A stretch of DNA of 64,000 nt from Streptomyces chrestomyceticus JCM 4735 (GCF_003865135.1 NZ_BHZC01000001.1:8494001-8558000); one strand, 5' to 3'. Shown: positions 42,516 through 53,505, counted from the stretch's first letter. Numbers and translations: made by a program. The notes: a model not told the origin generated them from the sequence alone.

Positions 42516-44933
42516 ATGTCCGCCACCACCTTCGTGGACCGGCCCGTCCTCACCGAACGGCCGCACGGCCGCTGGCAGTTCTGGCACACCCCGGTGGGCC
42601 GGCCGCGCTGGGACCGGCCCGCCCTCCTGGGTATCGCCGCGCTCGCCGCGGTGCTGTACGCCTGGAACATCACCAGCAGCGACTACGCGGGGTATTACGC
42701 CGCCGCCGTCCGCAGCATGTCGGAGAGCTGGAAGGCGTTCCTCTTCACGGCCTTCGACCCGGCGTCCACCGTCACCCTGGACAAGATCGGCGGCTTTCTG
42801 TGGCCGCAGGCGCTGTCCGCGCGGATCTTCGGGTTCAGCAACTGGGCCCTGACGCTCCCGCAGTGCGTCGAGGGTGTCGTCTGCGTCCTGGTGATCCACC
42901 GCACGGTGCGCCGCTGGCGCGGCCCGGCGGCCGGTCTGCTCGCCGCCGGAGTGCTGACCCTCACGCCGGTGGCGGCGTCGATGTTCGGGCACGCGCTGCT
43001 GGAGGCGCCGCTGACCATGTGCCTGGTGCTGGCCGCCGACCAGTGCGCGAAGGCGATGGGCACCGGGCGCCTGCGCCCCCTGCTGCTGGCGGCGGTCTGG
43101 GTGGGACTGGCCTTTCAGGCGGCGATGATGCAGGCGTGGATCATCGTGCCGGCGCTCGCCGTCGCGTACTTCGTCGTGTCACCGGCCGCGCTGCGCAAAC
43201 GGCTCGGCCATCTGCTGACCGCGGGCGCGGTGCTGTTCGCCGTCTCGTTCTCCTGGGTCCTGCTGATGACCGTCGTACCGAAGGACGCACGGCCGTACGT
43301 GGACGGGTCGCGCGACAACAGCGCCCTGTCGATGGTGTTCGGCTACAACGGCTTCGACCGGCTGAAGTCCGGGTGGAACATCGATGCCGCAAACAGTACG
43401 ACTCCGAGGGCAGGGGCAGGGACGGCCAAGGGGGCGTCCGGAGCGGGTGGCGGGGCCGCGGCTTCTGCCAAGACGGGTTCCGGGCGGCATGTTCCCGGGC
43501 AGGTCGGTTCGGGCGTGAAAGCCGCGCCCGGCACCGGTCTGGCCCAGGGAGGGCAACAGGCCCAAGGCGGTGGGGCGCACGTGGCGGTGGGCGCCCCGAC
43601 CAGCGGCTGGCTCAAGCTCTTCCGCGCGCCCCTGGCGCAGCAGATCGGCTGGCTGTTCCCGCTGGCGCTGTCCGCCCTCGTCCTCGGGTTCGTCACCCGC
43701 CGCAAACAACCCCGTACGGACCCGGTGCGCGGCGGCTACCTGCTGTGGGGCGGATGGCTGCTGACGGCGATGGCGGTCATGAGCGCCATCAACGTCCCGC
43801 ACGCCACGTACATGGCCGCCCTCGCGCCCGGCCTCGCCGCGCTCTCCGCCGCCGGGGTTGTCACGCTCTGGCGCGTTCATCGGAGGCATGAGGGTGAGCC
43901 TTTGATGCGCCGTCAGGTCGAGGGGCGGGAGGTGACTGCACCTCAGGGGAAGGGGAGCCGTGCCGGATACGGTGTCTGGGCGGTCTTGCGTACGTGGCTG
44001 CTTCCGGCCGTCATCGCGGCGCAGGCGGCCTGGGCGGTTTATCTTGCCTCCGGTCACTCCGGTTGGGTGCCATGGCTGATCCCCGTCGTCGTCGTGACGG
44101 CGCTCGTCGCCGTCGGCCTGCTCGCCCACGGCGTCCTTCGCGCCCGGCGCGGCGAGGATGGACCGGACGTTCCGAGTGGACCGGATGCCCGGAGTGGATC
44201 GGACGCCTCTCGCGCTCCGGCGCATGCCCGCGCGCAGCAGTACGCCCGCGCCCGTCAGCGCGCCCGCGCGGGGCGCATCGCCATCGCCGGGCTGATCGTC
44301 GGCTGTGTCACGATGACGGCGGCACCCGCCACCTGGTCGCTGTCCGTGCTGGACCCGCGCTACACCGGTTCCGCGCACTCGGCGTCCGCGGGCCCGCAGG
44401 ACTCCACGCTCGGCACGCCCACCCGGCTGACGGACACCCAGCGCAAGATCCTCGATTACGTCGAGCGGCGCCGTGGCTCCGCCGACTACGCCTTCTCCGC
44501 CGGGCTGTTCACCGCGGAGCCGTACATCCGCCTCGGCGGCTCCGCGGTCCTGCCGCTCGGGGGCTTCGCGGCGGGGACCGAACCGGTCACCCTCAGCGAG
44601 TACCAGCGCCTGGTGGCGGCCGGGAAACTGCGCTTCGCGCTCGTCGGCGCGGGGGACGGCGTGGGGAATTCGGAGACGGCGCGGATCAGCCGGTGGGTGC
44701 GGTCGGCGTGCGAGAAGGTCGACCCGTCGGCGTACGGCGGTGAGACGGGCGCCGGCAGTGGGAGTGGGAGCGGCAGCGGTAGCGAAAAGGGCAATGGGAG
44801 CGGCAGCGGGGGCGGGCAGCAAGCCGGGGCCGGAGTCAAAGCTGGGGCGGGGACGGCCCAAGCTGGAGCTGGTGCCGGACCTGGCGTCGCCCAGAGCCTC
44901 TACCGCTGCTCCCCCGCGAGCACGAGCGCCTGA
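42516..44933 (+). CDS. GT-C family membrane glycosyltransferase (PMT/ArnT-like)
   Basis: An 805-residue polytopic protein. The N-terminal catalytic half begins after the first helix with AWNITSSDYAGYYAAAVRSM, the acidic first-loop site. STVTLDKIGGFLWPQALSAR and ALLEAPLTMCLVLAADQCAK follow, typical of lipid-linked sugar transferases of the ArnT/PMT type. A long Gly/Ala/Ser-rich insertion (about 295-365) sits in an outer loop. The C-terminal extracytoplasmic domain (from about 625: SADYAFSAGLFTAEPYIRLG, GSAVLPLGGFAAGTEPV) ends in a Gly/Ser-repeat tail and a final YRCSP. It probably glycosylates secreted proteins or lipids using a polyprenyl-phosphate sugar. Confidence 0.87.
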   Translation: MSATTFVDRPVLTERPHGRWQFWHTPVGRPRWDRPALLGIAALAAVLYAWNITSSDYAGYYAAAVRSMSESWKAFLFTAFDPASTVTLDKIGGFLWPQALSARIFGFSNWALTLPQCVEGVVCVLVIHRTVRRWRGPAAGLLAAGVLTLTPVAASMFGHALLEAPLTMCLVLAADQCAKAMGTGRLRPLLLAAVWVGLAFQAAMMQAWIIVPALAVAYFVVSPAALRKRLGHLLTAGAVLFAVSFSWVLLMTVVPKDARPYVDGSRDNSALSMVFGYNGFDRLKSGWNIDAANSTTPRAGAGTAKGASGAGGGAAASAKTGSGRHVPGQVGSGVKAAPGTGLAQGGQQAQGGGAHVAVGAPTSGWLKLFRAPLAQQIGWLFPLALSALVLGFVTRRKQPRTDPVRGGYLLWGGWLLTAMAVMSAINVPHATYMAALAPGLAALSAAGVVTLWRVHRRHEGEPLMRRQVEGREVTAPQGKGSRAGYGVWAVLRTWLLPAVIAAQAAWAVYLASGHSGWVPWLIPVVVVTALVAVGLLAHGVLRARRGEDGPDVPSGPDARSGSDASRAPAHARAQQYARARQRARAGRIAIAGLIVGCVTMTAAPATWSLSVLDPRYTGSAHSASAGPQDSTLGTPTRLTDTQRKILDYVERRRGSADYAFSAGLFTAEPYIRLGGSAVLPLGGFAAGTEPVTLSEYQRLVAAGKLRFALVGAGDGVGNSETARISRWVRSACEKVDPSAYGGETGAGSGSGSGSGSEKGNGSGSGGGQQAGAGVKAGAGTAQAGAGAGPGVAQSLYRCSPASTSA

Positions 44934-45166
44934 CGCCGTACGCGCCGACGCACCCGCCTGACGACGCCCGCACCCACCACGCCTCCCGGCGAGGAAGCGG
45001 CGGAGCCCCACCACGTCCCCTCTTCCGCCCCTCGCCGGCTATGACCCTCTTGGCCCGTCGTGCCCCTCTTGACCCGTGAGCGAGCGGGCCAGCACAGTAC
45101 GGGGAACCGTCTGGTCCGCAGTCCGACCGGTCTCCTGACCTCGCGTCAGGGGAGTTGGAGGGTGCC

Positions 45167-46579
45167 GTGCACAGCAGCCCGAGCGTCGTGCCGCCCGGCC
45201 CGGACGCCGGCGTACCGGCGGCGGACGAGCCGTCGAACGCCCTGCCGTCGGACGCCGCGCCTGCGCCGTCGAACGCCGCGCCGTCAGACGCCCCCTCGCC
45301 GGACGCCCTGACCTCGGACGCCCTGCCCTCGTACGCCCTGCCGCCCGTCGACGAAGCGGCCGCCGTGGCCCTCACGCAGGATCTGGTCCGGCTGCGGACC
45401 GTCAACGCCGCGGGCGCCAAAACCGTCGAGCAGCCTGCCGTCGACCTCCTCTGCCGGCTCTTCACCGAGTTCGGCTGGCCGTACGACGTCGTCGAGGTCG
45501 CCCCCGGACGGCCCAACGTCGTCGCGATCGTCGAGGGCGGCGGCGGGCCGGGCCGCACGCTGATGTTCGAGGGGCACACGGACGTCGTGACGGAAGGCGA
45601 CGCCGCCGCGTGGAGCGTCGACCCGTACGGCGCGGAGATCCGCGACGGGCGGCTGTGGGGGCGCGGCGCCGCGGACATGAAGTCCGGGGTGGCGGCCATG
45701 ATCTACGGGGCGCGGGCGCTCCAGCAGGCCGGGCCCTTCCCCGGCCGGATCGTCGTCGGCGTGCTGTGCGACGAGGAGGGGCTGATGCTCGGCGCCAAGG
45801 CGTTCGCCGCCTCGCCGATGGCCGCCGAGGTGGACGGCGTCGTCGTCTGCGAGCCGGAGGGGTACGAGGTGTGCACCTCGGCCCGCGGCGGCATCCGCCT
45901 CCGGCTGGACCTGCGCGGGGTGATGGCGCACGGCGCGATGCCGCAGGAGGGACGTAATCCCCTGGTCGCGGGCGCGCGCACCGTCGCCGCGTTCGCGGAG
46001 GCCGAGAAGTGGGCGGCCGGGCGGTACGGGACCCACCCGCACGCCGGGACGGTGACCGTCACTCCGACGGTGCTGCGCGCCGGCGACCCCGACCAGCTCA
46101 ACGTCATCCCCGGCCACGGCGTGCTCGGCATCGACGTACGGACCGTGCCCGGTACGGACCACGCCGAGGTCGTCGAGCGGCTGTGGCAGTCCGCCGTGGC
46201 CGCCGCGGCCGACGTGGGGGTCACGGTCGAGCTGACCGTCGTCGACGACCGTCCGGCCGTGGAGATCGCCGCCGGCCATCCGCTCGTCCGGGCCCTGGTG
46301 GCCGGTCACCGGCAGGTGCACGGCGTCGAGCCGCCGTTCGGCGCGGTCCCCGGCACGACCGACGGGACGATCCTCACCCGTGACGCGGGCCTGCCGACCG
46401 TCGTCTACGGGCCGGGCGGCAAGTGGATCGCCCACCAGAAGGACGAGTACGTGGAGGTGCGGGAGATCGCCGAATACGCGCGGGTGTACGCGGTCGCGGC
46501 CCGGCACTTTCTCGACGGGAGCGAGAGCCGCACCGGGCCGCCCGATCCCGGGACTCAGGAAGGCGGCGACGCGGCATGA
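45167..46579 (+). CDS. M20-family metallo-deacylase/peptidase (ArgE/DapE-like)
   Basis: A 470-residue zinc hydrolase. Metal ligands follow the family order: His in MFEGHTDVVTEGD, Asp in GRGAADMKSGVAAM, Glu-Glu in LCDEEGLMLG, Glu in VVCEPEGYEV and a final His in WIAHQKDEYVEV. The dimerisation (lid) domain contains RGVMAHGAMPQEGRNPL. The first 60 residues are a low-complexity S-D-A-L/P repeat likely to be disordered. GTG 45167 has TTGGAGGG 5 nt upstream. It hydrolyses an N-acyl or peptide bond. Its stop overlaps the ATG of the ALDH gene (ATGA), so it heads a four-gene catabolic unit. Confidence 0.9.
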   Translation: MHSSPSVVPPGPDAGVPAADEPSNALPSDAAPAPSNAAPSDAPSPDALTSDALPSYALPPVDEAAAVALTQDLVRLRTVNAAGAKTVEQPAVDLLCRLFTEFGWPYDVVEVAPGRPNVVAIVEGGGGPGRTLMFEGHTDVVTEGDAAAWSVDPYGAEIRDGRLWGRGAADMKSGVAAMIYGARALQQAGPFPGRIVVGVLCDEEGLMLGAKAFAASPMAAEVDGVVVCEPEGYEVCTSARGGIRLRLDLRGVMAHGAMPQEGRNPLVAGARTVAAFAEAEKWAAGRYGTHPHAGTVTVTPTVLRAGDPDQLNVIPGHGVLGIDVRTVPGTDHAEVVERLWQSAVAAAADVGVTVELTVVDDRPAVEIAAGHPLVRALVAGHRQVHGVEPPFGAVPGTTDGTILTRDAGLPTVVYGPGGKWIAHQKDEYVEVREIAEYARVYAVAARHFLDGSESRTGPPDPGTQEGGDAA

Positions 46580-48120
46580 CGCCTCCGGTCGGCCCTCGCG
46601 GCAGCCGCGACGACACCCCGGACGTGCCTCCGGCCCCGTCCGTAGGCGCGCCTCCCGCTCCGCCCGTGGACGCGTCGCCCGCCCCGCCCGTACCCCCTGG
46701 CCGCCTCCCCGTGGGCGACGGCTGGGTGCCCGCCCCGCGTACCGGTCCGGTGATCTTCCCGTACGACGGCGAGGAGTTCGCCACGGCGCCGGTGGGGGAC
46801 CCGGACCTCGCCCGCCGCGCCGTCGCACACGCCGTGGCCGTCCGCCCCCGGGTGGCGAAGCTGGCCTCGCGCGTACGGCGTCAGGTGCTGGGCGGCGTGG
46901 CGGCGGACCTGGCGGACGTGGCCGGTCCGATGGAGGATCTGCTCGTACGGGAGACCGGCAAGCCGCGCATCGACTGCCGTACCGAAGTCCGGCGGGCCGT
47001 GGCCACCTGGCAGGCCGCGGCCGACGAGGTGGTGCACATCCACGGGGAGACGGTGCCGCTGGACCTGCTGCCCTCGGGGGACGGCATGTTCGGGTTCTGG
47101 ACCCGGCGCCCGGTCGGTGTCGTGGTCGGCATCGCGGGCTTCAACTACCCGATGATGCTGGCTTCCCACAAGATCGCCCCAGCGCTCGCGGCCGGCTGCT
47201 CGGTGATCGTCAAACCCGCCCCGGCCACCCCGCTGGCCACCCTGTGGCTGGTCCACCTCGTACGGGAACGCCTCACCGCGGCCGGCGCGCCCGCCGGCGC
47301 CGTCCAACTGGTCACCGGCGACACCGAGGTCGGCCGCGCCCTGACCACCCACCCGGAGGTCGCCGCGGTCTCCTTCACCGGCTCCGCCGCCGTCGGCCAC
47401 CGCATCGCCCGGGACGCCGCGCCCCGCAAGGTGGTGCTCGAACTCGGTTCCAACGCGGCGCTCGTGGTCGCCGCCGACGCCGACCTGGACGCCGCCGCGG
47501 ACGCGGTGGCCCGCGGCGGCTACTACGCCTCCGGCCAGGCGTGCATCGCCGTGCAACGCGTGATCGCCGTGGCGGAGATCGCCGGCGAGCTGGAGCGGCG
47601 GATCGCCGAACGGCTGCCCAACGTCGTCGTCGGCGACCCGCGCGAGGAGCGCACCCGGGTCGCCGCCCTCATCGACGAGGCCGCCACCGAACGCGTGCTG
47701 AGCTGGATCGACCGGGCCCGCGCCGCCGGGGCGCGGCTGGTGGCGGGCGGCACCCGCGTCGGCCGGTGCGTGGCGCCGACCCTGCTGGCGGAGGTGCCGG
47801 ACGGCCAGCCCGCCTGGGACGAGGAGATCTTCGGGCCGGTCGTCGCCCTGCGTACGGTCCCGGACCTGGACGCGGCGTACGACCTGGTGAACGCCGGGCG
47901 GTACGGGCTGCACGCGGCGGTCTTCACCCGCGGCCTGGACGCCGCCTTCCGGGCGCTGGACGTGCTCGACGTCGGCGGCGTGGTGATCAACGAGGTGCCG
48001 GGCTACCGCAGCGACGTGGCTCCGTACGGCGGCGTCAAGGACTCGGGGCTGGGCCGCGAGGGCCCGCGGTTCGCGATCGAGGAACTGACGGTGACGCGGA
48101 TGGCGGTGATCCGCCCGTGA
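46576..48120 (+). CDS. Aldehyde dehydrogenase
   Basis: A 514-residue NAD(P)-dependent dehydrogenase. VGVVVGIAGFNYPMMLASHK with VIVKPAPATPLA binds the cofactor, VSFTGSAAVGHRIA and VLELGSNAALVV (catalytic Glu) follow, and YYASGQACIAVQRVI holds the catalytic Cys. The C-terminus is EVPGYRSDVAPYGGVKDSGL then GREGPRFAIEELTVTR. A Pro/Ala-rich 40-residue N-terminal extension precedes the usual start. The E-x-L-x-S-N site and SGQ-C context are like semialdehyde or phosphonoacetaldehyde-type ALDHs. The gene is translationally coupled to the M20 gene. It probably oxidises the aldehyde released in this pathway. Confidence 0.92.
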   Translation: MTPPVGPRGSRDDTPDVPPAPSVGAPPAPPVDASPAPPVPPGRLPVGDGWVPAPRTGPVIFPYDGEEFATAPVGDPDLARRAVAHAVAVRPRVAKLASRVRRQVLGGVAADLADVAGPMEDLLVRETGKPRIDCRTEVRRAVATWQAAADEVVHIHGETVPLDLLPSGDGMFGFWTRRPVGVVVGIAGFNYPMMLASHKIAPALAAGCSVIVKPAPATPLATLWLVHLVRERLTAAGAPAGAVQLVTGDTEVGRALTTHPEVAAVSFTGSAAVGHRIARDAAPRKVVLELGSNAALVVAADADLDAAADAVARGGYYASGQACIAVQRVIAVAEIAGELERRIAERLPNVVVGDPREERTRVAALIDEAATERVLSWIDRARAAGARLVAGGTRVGRCVAPTLLAEVPDGQPAWDEEIFGPVVALRTVPDLDAAYDLVNAGRYGLHAAVFTRGLDAAFRALDVLDVGGVVINEVPGYRSDVAPYGGVKDSGLGREGPRFAIEELTVTRMAVIRP

Positions 48121-48236
48121 GCGCCGGGGACGGCGACGGCGACGGTACGGGCCGTACTCCCCACGGCTCAGAAGCCCGTTCCCGTACCCCCCCTGGAGCC
48201 CCCCCCGCCCCGCACTCCACAACCCCGGAGCACCCC

Positions 48237-49049
48237 ATGGACCAGGTGACCGAGTACGCGAAGCTGTTCCGCCTGGACGGTCGGCGGGTCGCGGTCGTCG
48301 GCGGGGCCGGCGGGATCGGGCGGGAGGCGGTACGTGCCCTGGCCGCCCACGGTGCCGAGGTGATCGTCGCCGATGTGGACGCGGCCGGCGCGTTCTCGGC
48401 GGCGGAGGCGGCCGCTGCCGAGACCCCGGCCCCCGGCAGCCGGACCGGTACGGCGACCGCGTTCCCCCTCGACGTGCTGGACGGCGACGCGGTACGGGAC
48501 GCGGCCGCGCGGTGGGGCGCCCTGGACGGGCTGGTCGTCACCGTCGGCGTCAACGTACGCAAGCGGATCACCGACTACACCGCCGCCGAGTTCGACCGGG
48601 TCGTCGCCCTCAACCTGCGGGCGGTCTTCACCCTCGTCCAGGCCGTGGCACCCGGTATGGCGGAGCGCGGCCGGGGGAGCGTGGTCGGCCTGGCCTCCAT
48701 GCGCGCCTTCCAGGTCGAGCCGGGGCAGAGCGTCTACGCGGCGTCCAAGGCCGGGCTGGTGCAGTTCCTGCGGACGGCCGCGGCGGAGTGGGGGCCGCGC
48801 GGCGTCCGGTTCAACGCGGTGGCGCCCGGAGTGGTCCGTACACCGCTCACCGACCAGATCGCCGCCGACCCGCAGTGGTACGACGCCTACGCGCAGGCGT
48901 CCGCGCTGCGGCGCTGGGCCCGCGCCGACGAGATCGCGGGCGCCGTCGCCTACCTCGTCTCGGACGCGTCCACGTTCGTCACCGGCAGCGTCCTGGCGGT
49001 CGACGGCGGGTGGACGGCGGTCGACGGCCGGTACGAGCCGTCGCTCTGA
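48237..49049 (+). CDS. Short-chain dehydrogenase/reductase
   Basis: A 270-residue SDR. VAVVGGAGGIGREAVRALAA is the cofactor loop (GGAGGIG), LVVTVGVNVRKRITDYTAAE stands in the NNAG position (VGVN), and catalytic Ser/Tyr/Lys lie in GLASMRAFQVEPGQSVYAAS then KAGLVQF. It ends VTGSVLAVDGGWTAVDGRYE. ATG 48237 has GGAG upstream. It is 116 bp after the ALDH gene and 127 bp before the acylase gene, all on the same strand, consistent with one catabolic transcription unit. The substrate is likely a hydroxy/keto intermediate of that pathway. Confidence 0.9.
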   Translation: MDQVTEYAKLFRLDGRRVAVVGGAGGIGREAVRALAAHGAEVIVADVDAAGAFSAAEAAAAETPAPGSRTGTATAFPLDVLDGDAVRDAAARWGALDGLVVTVGVNVRKRITDYTAAEFDRVVALNLRAVFTLVQAVAPGMAERGRGSVVGLASMRAFQVEPGQSVYAASKAGLVQFLRTAAAEWGPRGVRFNAVAPGVVRTPLTDQIAADPQWYDAYAQASALRRWARADEIAGAVAYLVSDASTFVTGSVLAVDGGWTAVDGRYEPSL

Positions 49050-49176
49050 GCCCGCCAGCCCGGCCGGCCACTCGCCTGCCCGCCCGGCGCCTGCCCGGCC
49101 GCCCACCCGCACCGGCACACCGAAGTACCGGAACCCGGAACTCGGACATCAGACCCCGGACCCACCACGGAGACAC

Positions 49177-51576
49177 ATGCCCCCGCCCCCCACCACCTTC
49201 CCCCTCCCCGGCCTCACCGCCCCCGTCGAGATCCGCATCGACCGCTGGGGCGTCCCCCACCTCTACGCCGCCTCCCAGGACGACCTCTTCCTCGCCCAGG
49301 GCTTCAACGCCGCCCGGGACCGGCTCTTCCAGATCGACCTGTGGCGGCGCCGGGGACTCGGACTGCTCTCCGAGGTGTTCGGGGAGAGCTGCCTCGAACA
49401 CGACCGGGCGGCCCGGCTCTTCCTGTACCGCGGCGACATGGCCGCCGAATGGTCCGCCTACGGGCCCGGTACGGAGCGCATCGCCGACGCCTTCGTGCGC
49501 GGTGTCAACGCGTACGTCGCGCTCTGCCGGGCCGATCCCGCGCACCTCCCGCCCGAGTTCGAGCTGCTCGGCCACCGGCCCGCCTACTGGGAGCCCGCCG
49601 ACATCGCCCGCATCCGCAGCCACGGCCTCTTCTACAACCTGGAGCAGGAGGTCGCCCGCGCGCTGACCCTGCGCGATCACGGCCCCGAGGCCGAGGAGCT
49701 GCGGCGGGTACGGGAGCCGGCGCACGACCTCCGTGTACCGGAGGGCCTGGACCTGTCCGTCATCCCGGACGACGTGCTGCGCGTCTACCGGCTGGCCACC
49801 ACCCCGCCGTGGGAGAACGGCGGGCCGTCCCAGGGGCCGGACGGCAGCAACAACTGGGTGATCGCCCCGTCCCGTACCGCCACCGGCCGCCCGCTGCTCG
49901 CCAACGACCCGCACCGCGCCGTCACCCTGCCCGCGCTGCGCTACCTCGCGCACCTGTCGGCCCCCGGCATCGACGCCGTCGGCGCGGGGGAGCCCGCGCT
50001 GCCCGGCATCTCCATCGGCCACAACGGCCGGATCGCCTTCGGGCTGACGATCTTCCCGATCGACCAGGAGGACCTGTACGTCTACCGCACCAACCCCGCC
50101 GACCCGCGGGAGTACTGGTACGACGGCCGCTGGGAGCCGATGCGCCGCGTCACCGAGACGGTCCCGGTGCGCGACGCCGGGCAGCCGGCCACCGTGGACC
50201 TGTGGTTCACCCGGCACGGCCCGGTGATCCACGACGACCCGGAGCGCGGCACCGCGTTCGCGGTACGGGCGGCCTGGCTCGGCCCCGGCATGGCCCCGTA
50301 CCTGGGCAGTACCGGGTACCTGACGGCGGACGGCCCGGACGCCTTCGTCACCGCGATGGACCGGTGGGGCGCCCCCGGTGAGAACCAGGTGTACGCCGCT
50401 CCCGACGGGACCATCGGCTGGCAGCCGGGCGGCCGGGTCCCCGACCGTCCGAACTGGGACGGCACGCTGCCGGTGCCCGGCGACGGCCGCTACGAGTGGG
50501 CGGGCTTCCATCCCGTAAGTTCGCTGCCGTCCGTACGCGACCCCGCGCAGGGCTGGTTCGCCACGGCCAATCAGATGAACCTCCCGCCCGGCTACCCGAA
50601 CGCCGACCGGACCGTCACCTACGACTGGCACGCGCCCGTCCGTCACGACCGGATCGCCGCGGAACTCGCCGCGCGCACCGGCTGGACCGTCGCGGACTGC
50701 GTGCGCCTGCAGACCGACCACACCAGCCTGACCGCACGCCGCCTCCAGCCGCTGCTGGCCGGCGTCAGCAGCGACGACCCGGACGTGGCATGGGCGCTGG
50801 AGCAGCTCCGCGCCTGGGACGGTGAGCTGGCGCCCGGCTCCCTCCCCGCGGCGCTCTTCGAGGTCTGGTTCCGGCGGCACCTGCGTCCGGCCGTAAGGGA
50901 ACGGGCGTTGGCCCGCCTGGTGCCCCTGGACCGGCTGGCCGCCGCGCTGGCCCGTGTCCTGCCCGTCGGTGACGCCGCCACCACCGACCCCCGGGTGGAC
51001 CTGGACCTGCTGCTCACACCGGGCGACCGGCTCGGCCCCGACCCGGACGGCACCCTGCGTACGGCCGTCCTGGACACCCTTCCCCCCGCGCTCGCCGACC
51101 TCGGGCGGCTGCTCGGACCGGACCGCGCCCGCTGGACCTGGGGAGCGCTGCACCAGGCGGAACCTCGACATCCGCTCACCGGGTGGCTGGGCGGGCAGGC
51201 GCCGGACTGGACCCGGGCCGGGCCCGCGCCGCGCGGCGGCAGCGGCGACACGGTCGATGCCACCGCGTACGGCCCGGACTTCCGGCAGACTGCCGGGGCG
51301 ACCTTCCGGCTGGTGATCGACGTCGGTGACTGGGACGCCTCGGTGGCCATGAACGCGCCGGGCCAGTCCGGCGACCCGCGCAGCCCGCACTACCGTGACC
51401 TGTTCGCGGACTGGGCGGCGGACGGCGCCTTTCCGCTCCTGTACGGCCGCGCCGCGGTCGAACGGAACACCACCCAAGTGATCATGCTGAGGCCGCCGGA
51501 CGAGCCGGCCGCGGACACCCCGCCGGACCACCGTGATTCAGATCACGGGAAAGGGGGTGTAACAAACCACCGGTAA
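49177..51576 (+). CDS. Penicillin-acylase-type N-terminal-nucleophile amidohydrolase
   Basis: A 799-residue precursor of the S45 family (penicillin G acylase, acyl-homoserine-lactone acylase, cephalosporin acylase). The alpha part contains IRIDRWGVPHLYAASQDDLF and AQGFNAARDRLFQIDLWRRR. The beta chain begins at Ser224 (GPDGSNNWVIAPSRTATGRP) after self-cleavage, followed by LLANDPHRAVTLPALRYLAH, FTRHGPVIHDD and ATANQMNLPPGYPNAD. There is no signal peptide, so it probably acts in the cytoplasm. Together with an M20 deacylase, ALDH and SDR it suggests breakdown of an N-acylated compound; the substrate is unknown. Confidence 0.92.
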   Translation: MPPPPTTFPLPGLTAPVEIRIDRWGVPHLYAASQDDLFLAQGFNAARDRLFQIDLWRRRGLGLLSEVFGESCLEHDRAARLFLYRGDMAAEWSAYGPGTERIADAFVRGVNAYVALCRADPAHLPPEFELLGHRPAYWEPADIARIRSHGLFYNLEQEVARALTLRDHGPEAEELRRVREPAHDLRVPEGLDLSVIPDDVLRVYRLATTPPWENGGPSQGPDGSNNWVIAPSRTATGRPLLANDPHRAVTLPALRYLAHLSAPGIDAVGAGEPALPGISIGHNGRIAFGLTIFPIDQEDLYVYRTNPADPREYWYDGRWEPMRRVTETVPVRDAGQPATVDLWFTRHGPVIHDDPERGTAFAVRAAWLGPGMAPYLGSTGYLTADGPDAFVTAMDRWGAPGENQVYAAPDGTIGWQPGGRVPDRPNWDGTLPVPGDGRYEWAGFHPVSSLPSVRDPAQGWFATANQMNLPPGYPNADRTVTYDWHAPVRHDRIAAELAARTGWTVADCVRLQTDHTSLTARRLQPLLAGVSSDDPDVAWALEQLRAWDGELAPGSLPAALFEVWFRRHLRPAVRERALARLVPLDRLAAALARVLPVGDAATTDPRVDLDLLLTPGDRLGPDPDGTLRTAVLDTLPPALADLGRLLGPDRARWTWGALHQAEPRHPLTGWLGGQAPDWTRAGPAPRGGSGDTVDATAYGPDFRQTAGATFRLVIDVGDWDASVAMNAPGQSGDPRSPHYRDLFADWAADGAFPLLYGRAAVERNTTQVIMLRPPDEPAADTPPDHRDSDHGKGGVTNHR

Positions 51577-51638
51577 GTGCGCGATGAATAAAGAGGTGCT
51601 CGCCGTGCACCGTGCCTATGTGTATCGAGAGGTTCCTC

Positions 51639-52706
<1,068 letters not shown>

Positions 52707-52710
52707 GGAC

Positions 52711-52736
52711 GCAAGCCCGGGAGCCGGAGGGCTTGC
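52711..52736 (+). terminator. Hairpin terminator after sigma factor gene
   Basis: GCAAGCCC (52711-52718) pairs perfectly with GGGCTTGC (52729-52736) around a 10-nt loop, 5 nt after the sigma factor stop. Confidence 0.7.
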
Positions 52737-52878
52737 GGGGGAGGAGCGCCGGACGGCTCGCGGGGGAGCGGCGCCGGGGGGCGCGCGCCCCGCGCGATGC
52801 GCCCTCCGCAGCCCGGTGACCCGTCGCCGGGCCGCTGCTAGCCTCGCAGCAGCGGCTCGCGGGGGACGGGGGTCCGGG

Positions 52879-53499
52879 ATGAGGTCCGCAGCAGCGAAAG
52901 CCGGTCGTGCCACCGCAACGGTGGTGCTGGTGCTTCTCGCCACCACCACAGCGTGTGGCCGGTCCGGCGGGCCCGGTCCCGGCGGCGTCCCGCCCGGCGC
53001 GGGGTCCGGCGGTGTCGCATCGACGGTGTCCGGGAGCGGTACCGAGGGCGGCGGGCCCGGCGCGCACGGGTCGAGCGCGGGTGGGCCGAGCGCCGGTGGG
53101 CCCGGAGCCGGAGACGGCTCGGGGGGCGCCGGTGACGGTTCGCACGGCGCCGGCGGCGGCTCGGCCGCGTACAGCCAGGGCGGCGACCCGATCACACCGG
53201 TGTCGCAGCCGCCGGAGGACACCGGCAACCCGGAGACGATCGGCGTCGGCGACACGCCCAGCCAGGGCCACGAGTCGCCCCCGCCCTCGTGCACCGACGC
53301 CGCGGGGCAGCGGGTCTCGTGCCGCGTGAAGGACTCTCCGCCGACGGACGAGGTTTCCCCCGGCCCTTCGCGGACGGACACCGGGCGGTCCGAACGGAAC
53401 GGGGGCGGCGGCCCGACCGAGCAGGGCCGGCAGTCCGCGCGGTCGGACACCGGGAACACCCGGCCCGGCCCCAGCCCGGCCGCCGGCGACGTGCCCTGA
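52879..53499 (+). CDS. Glycine/serine-rich probable lipoprotein
   Basis: A 206-residue protein from ATG 52879. The signal region is RATATVVLVLLATTTAC, with a cysteine at residue 26 in a weak lipobox (TTAC). A long Gly/Ser/Pro low-complexity region (GGPGAHGSSAGGPSAGGPGA) follows, then a short conserved-looking cysteine pair (PSCTDAAGQRVSCRVKD). The tail is rich in Pro, Ser and Arg. It is probably a cell-surface spacer-type protein. It lies 6 bp before the membrane protein gene, so they may act together. Confidence 0.65.
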   Translation: MRSAAAKAGRATATVVLVLLATTTACGRSGGPGPGGVPPGAGSGGVASTVSGSGTEGGGPGAHGSSAGGPSAGGPGAGDGSGGAGDGSHGAGGGSAAYSQGGDPITPVSQPPEDTGNPETIGVGDTPSQGHESPPPSCTDAAGQRVSCRVKDSPPTDEVSPGPSRTDTGRSERNGGGGPTEQGRQSARSDTGNTRPGPSPAAGDVP

Positions 53500-53505
53500 C
53501 CGGCG

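Noticed and set aside
48979..51531. 850-codon open frame on the minus strand opposite the acylase gene
   Set aside because: Antisense shadow of a gene with full family motifs; Arg/Gly/Pro-rich, with no domain, caused by GC codon bias.
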